NCBI GenBank assembly: GCA_026692885.1
Contig: JAPLNJ010001091.1
Location: forward strand, 1 to 6,943
DNA from: Planctomycetota bacterium
GTDB lineage: Bacteria; Planctomycetota; Planctomycetia; Pirellulales; Pirellulaceae
Direction: 5' to 3'
DNA: 6,943 nucleotides
Part shown: piece after piece, positions 5,935 to 6,943 of the stretch
Layout: every line of letters starts with the position of its first letter
Position numbering within the stretch: position 1 is the stretch's first letter
The notes under the pieces: model-generated
The model's database searches: none
The model's input: only the letters and a program-made list of their open reading frames with translations
What the model was told of the DNA's origin: nothing
Program-made: the position numbers and the translations under genes

Positions 5935-6014
5935 GCAAGGATCGAAAGCCTGCTGCCCGCTGCTATCCGGTGGGCGTCCTCGCGATGGTCAAGGCATCGG
6001 GGGCAGGCCGATGA
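5931..6014 (+). CDS. 27-codon ORF carrying a third, frameshifted LPEx module
   Basis: The ATG at 5931 overlaps the ORF6N stop (ATGA), and the ORF's own stop at 6012-6014 overlaps the ATG at 6011 (ATGA). The product ends CYPVGVLAMVKASGAGR. Its GVLAMVKA matches GILAMVRA of the intact small protein. The bases just before, read one frame over (the ORF6N frame), give SLLPAAIR, matching DLPEPLR. Together they form one copy of the module with a single-base deletion near 5970. It is most likely a relic. The two four-base overlaps could still allow coupled translation. Confidence 0.45.
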   Translation: MSKDRKPAARCYPVGVLAMVKASGAGR

Positions 6015-6232
6015 GCACGCCCCGCGCGGGTTGCCATAAGCGTGCAACAGATTACGGCCCGAGGCTGGCCGTCTACACTGATGAGACGTGGGCGGGCTGG
6101 GTGGCCGCGTGCAAGCGAGCCGGGTGGCGGCGGCACTACAATTTGGTGCGACAATCACGGGCCGATGTGCGACGCACATCGGTGGCGGGCCGCCGGTCTC
6201 GGGCGGTACGGGATCCCGGCGTTCATGTGATG
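6011..6232 (+). CDS. Weak ORF downstream of the ORF6N cluster
   Basis: The ATG at 6011 overlaps the preceding stop. The first ~50 codons read MSTPRAGCHKRATDYGPRLA, then VYTDETWAGWVAACKRAGWR. The latter is protein-like and rich in Trp and Ala. The frame stays open to 6418, but beyond about 6232 it is antisense to the sensor-kinase gene, so any real coding part has lost its 3' end there. I do not recognise it. It could equally be noncoding DNA between two mosaic blocks. Confidence 0.25.
6162..6182. repeat. Perfect 10-bp palindrome
   Basis: CCGATGTGCG (6162-6171) and CGCACATCGG (6173-6182) are exact reverse complements around a single A. It lies in GC-rich sequence just left of the sensor-kinase break. 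With no T-run and a one-base centre it is more like a protein-binding dyad than a terminator. No copy was seen elsewhere in the window. Confidence 0.45.
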
Positions 6233-6582
6233 AGGTCAAAGTCTTGCTGGCAAAACTCTCAAGGTTTACCTTTTGATCGGGTGTTTCTAAAGTCGAGTCT
6301 GCGATTATTACACCGTCGGCGTCGGCCAGTATCACCCTGTGGCGGAACTGCTCTCCGATTTGTACGACCAGCGGCTGTACCCCTTCCCAATTGTTATTGG
6401 TCAGATAATAATCAGTAATTACGAACTGTATGCGGTTTATGACCATGCGTTCCACGCGGTCGCCGAATTGCTGAATTTGCCCGGTGGCCGCCTGCCACAT
6501 CAGGAAGAACACCGCGCCTACAGTCAGCAGGATAACCAGTGTGAAAGCAACTAACAGACGAAACTGCAGGCTGTTCCTCAAA

Positions 6583-6943
6583 TCAGTCCTCCGATAACTT
6601 GTAACCGGCGCCATAAATGGTCTTTATATACCTGGGGCGCTTGGGATCGGGCTCAATTTTACGCCGCAGGTTGTAAATGTGAACGTCGATTGCGCGGTCG
6701 AAACTCTCAAAGTCGTAGCCGAAAGCTTTGTCTATGATCTCTACGCGGTCAAACACCCGGCCAGGCTCACGAAGAAAAGCCGCCAGTATTTTGAATTCGA
6801 CAGAGGTCAATGCCAGTTTCTTGCCGTTCACTGTCACTTCCCGCTTGGGGAAATTTAGATAGAAAGCGCCGTGCCTTATCTCGGCGGGGCCTCGTTCAGC
6901 CGGCAGACGCCTGAAGACGGCGCGCACCCTGGCGGCCAGCTCA
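6583..6943 (-). CDS. OmpR/PhoB-type response regulator, C-terminal part (runs off edge)
   Basis: This is the DNA-binding output domain of a two-component response regulator. The frame is open to the right edge of the window, so the receiver domain lies beyond it; a GTG at 6927 is internal (ELAARVRAVFRR is the linker). The winged-helix domain shows FPKREVTVNGKKLALTSVEF, ILAAFLREPGRVFDR, then FDRAIDVHIYNLRRKIEPDP (recognition helix) and the closing IKTIYGAGYKLSED. The kinase gene follows after one base, so the two form an operon. Base composition is less GC-rich than the sequence left of about 6230, which suggests a different origin for this block. Confidence 0.93.
   Translation of the reverse strand, partial: ELAARVRAVFRRLPAERGPAEIRHGAFYLNFPKREVTVNGKKLALTSVEFKILAAFLREPGRVFDRVEIIDKAFGYDFESFDRAIDVHIYNLRRKIEPDPKRPRYIKTIYGAGYKLSED

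Larger units (their letters stand above)
5910..6581 (-). pseudogene. Sensor histidine kinase, N-terminal fragment
   Basis: This is the sensing half of a two-component kinase. The start chosen is TTG at 6581, with GGAGG at 6592-6588 spaced six bases and one base after the response-regulator stop; the ATG at 6614 would overlap that gene by over 30 bases. The product opens MRNSLQFRLLVAFTLVILL, with one membrane helix at about 9-28. An extracytoplasmic segment follows (FGDRVERMVINRIQFVITDY, NNNWEGVQPLVVQIGEQFRH, VILADADGVIIADS). Family-like sequence ends at about residue 117 (near 6230). The frame then stays open to 5910 through GC-rich DNA unrelated to kinases. The second membrane helix, HAMP, HisKA and ATPase domains are all missing, so it cannot signal. 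Confidence 0.8.

Noticed and set aside
6582..6614. ATG at 6614 as the sensor-kinase start
   Set aside because: It adds residues that are only a second reading of the response-regulator tail; TTG at 6581 has an ideal GGAGG and yields the typical RNSLQFRLL opening.

Overview
The window is GC-rich bacterial DNA and reads as accessory, scarred sequence. It is a chain of gene fragments joined at abrupt boundaries, with traces of two mobile systems: an IS21-family element and a tRNA-targeting tyrosine-recombinase element. A sulfatase with an accessory C-terminal domain, followed by a secreted protein with a PVC-type signal peptide, suggests the Planctomycetota/Verrucomicrobiota group. This is an inference from gene style. 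The last ~700 bases (two-component genes) are visibly less GC-rich and look of different ancestry.

Layout. 1-745: no convincing gene; it lies downstream of istB, and its first ~45 bases are AT-rich. 746-2065 (minus): istB is intact, while istA has lost its DDE core in an internal frameshifting deletion. A 68-codon reading frame overlaps the istA start by ATGA (2062-2268). ~2258-3238 (plus): the C-terminal part of a sulfatase, cut at its 5' side where IS sequence begins. 3248-~3900 (plus): a secreted protein of unknown function that has lost its natural 3' end. 3985-~4190: the 5' part of a further gene, abutting in another frame the catalytic domain of a tyrosine recombinase (to 4771). 4774-5073: a short ORF with a strong RBS and a signal peptide, running into a strong hairpin and a tRNA-Ser-like 3' fragment on the minus strand. 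5030-6014: a small protein ending in a W-x-x-LPEP-type motif, an ORF6N-domain protein, and two decayed copies of the same motif on either side of the ORF6N gene. 6011-6232: a weak ORF. 5910-6943 (minus): a sensor kinase cut after its first membrane helix and sensor segment, then the C-terminal half of an OmpR-type response regulator running off the edge.

How the parts relate. Only istB, the ORF6N gene and perhaps the 59-residue ORF look whole. The recombinase catalytic domain, the tRNA-Ser 3' fragment and the repeated small motif make a plausible footprint of one or more elements that integrated at a tRNA-Ser gene. The ORF6N gene lies among those remnants as cargo or as a regulator. Two perfect palindromes with the same outer hexamer (CTTGAG...CTCAAG), one upstream of the ORF6N gene and one inside it, are the most suggestive regulatory signal. 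The many abrupt junctions leave open that part of the mosaic is an assembly chimera.
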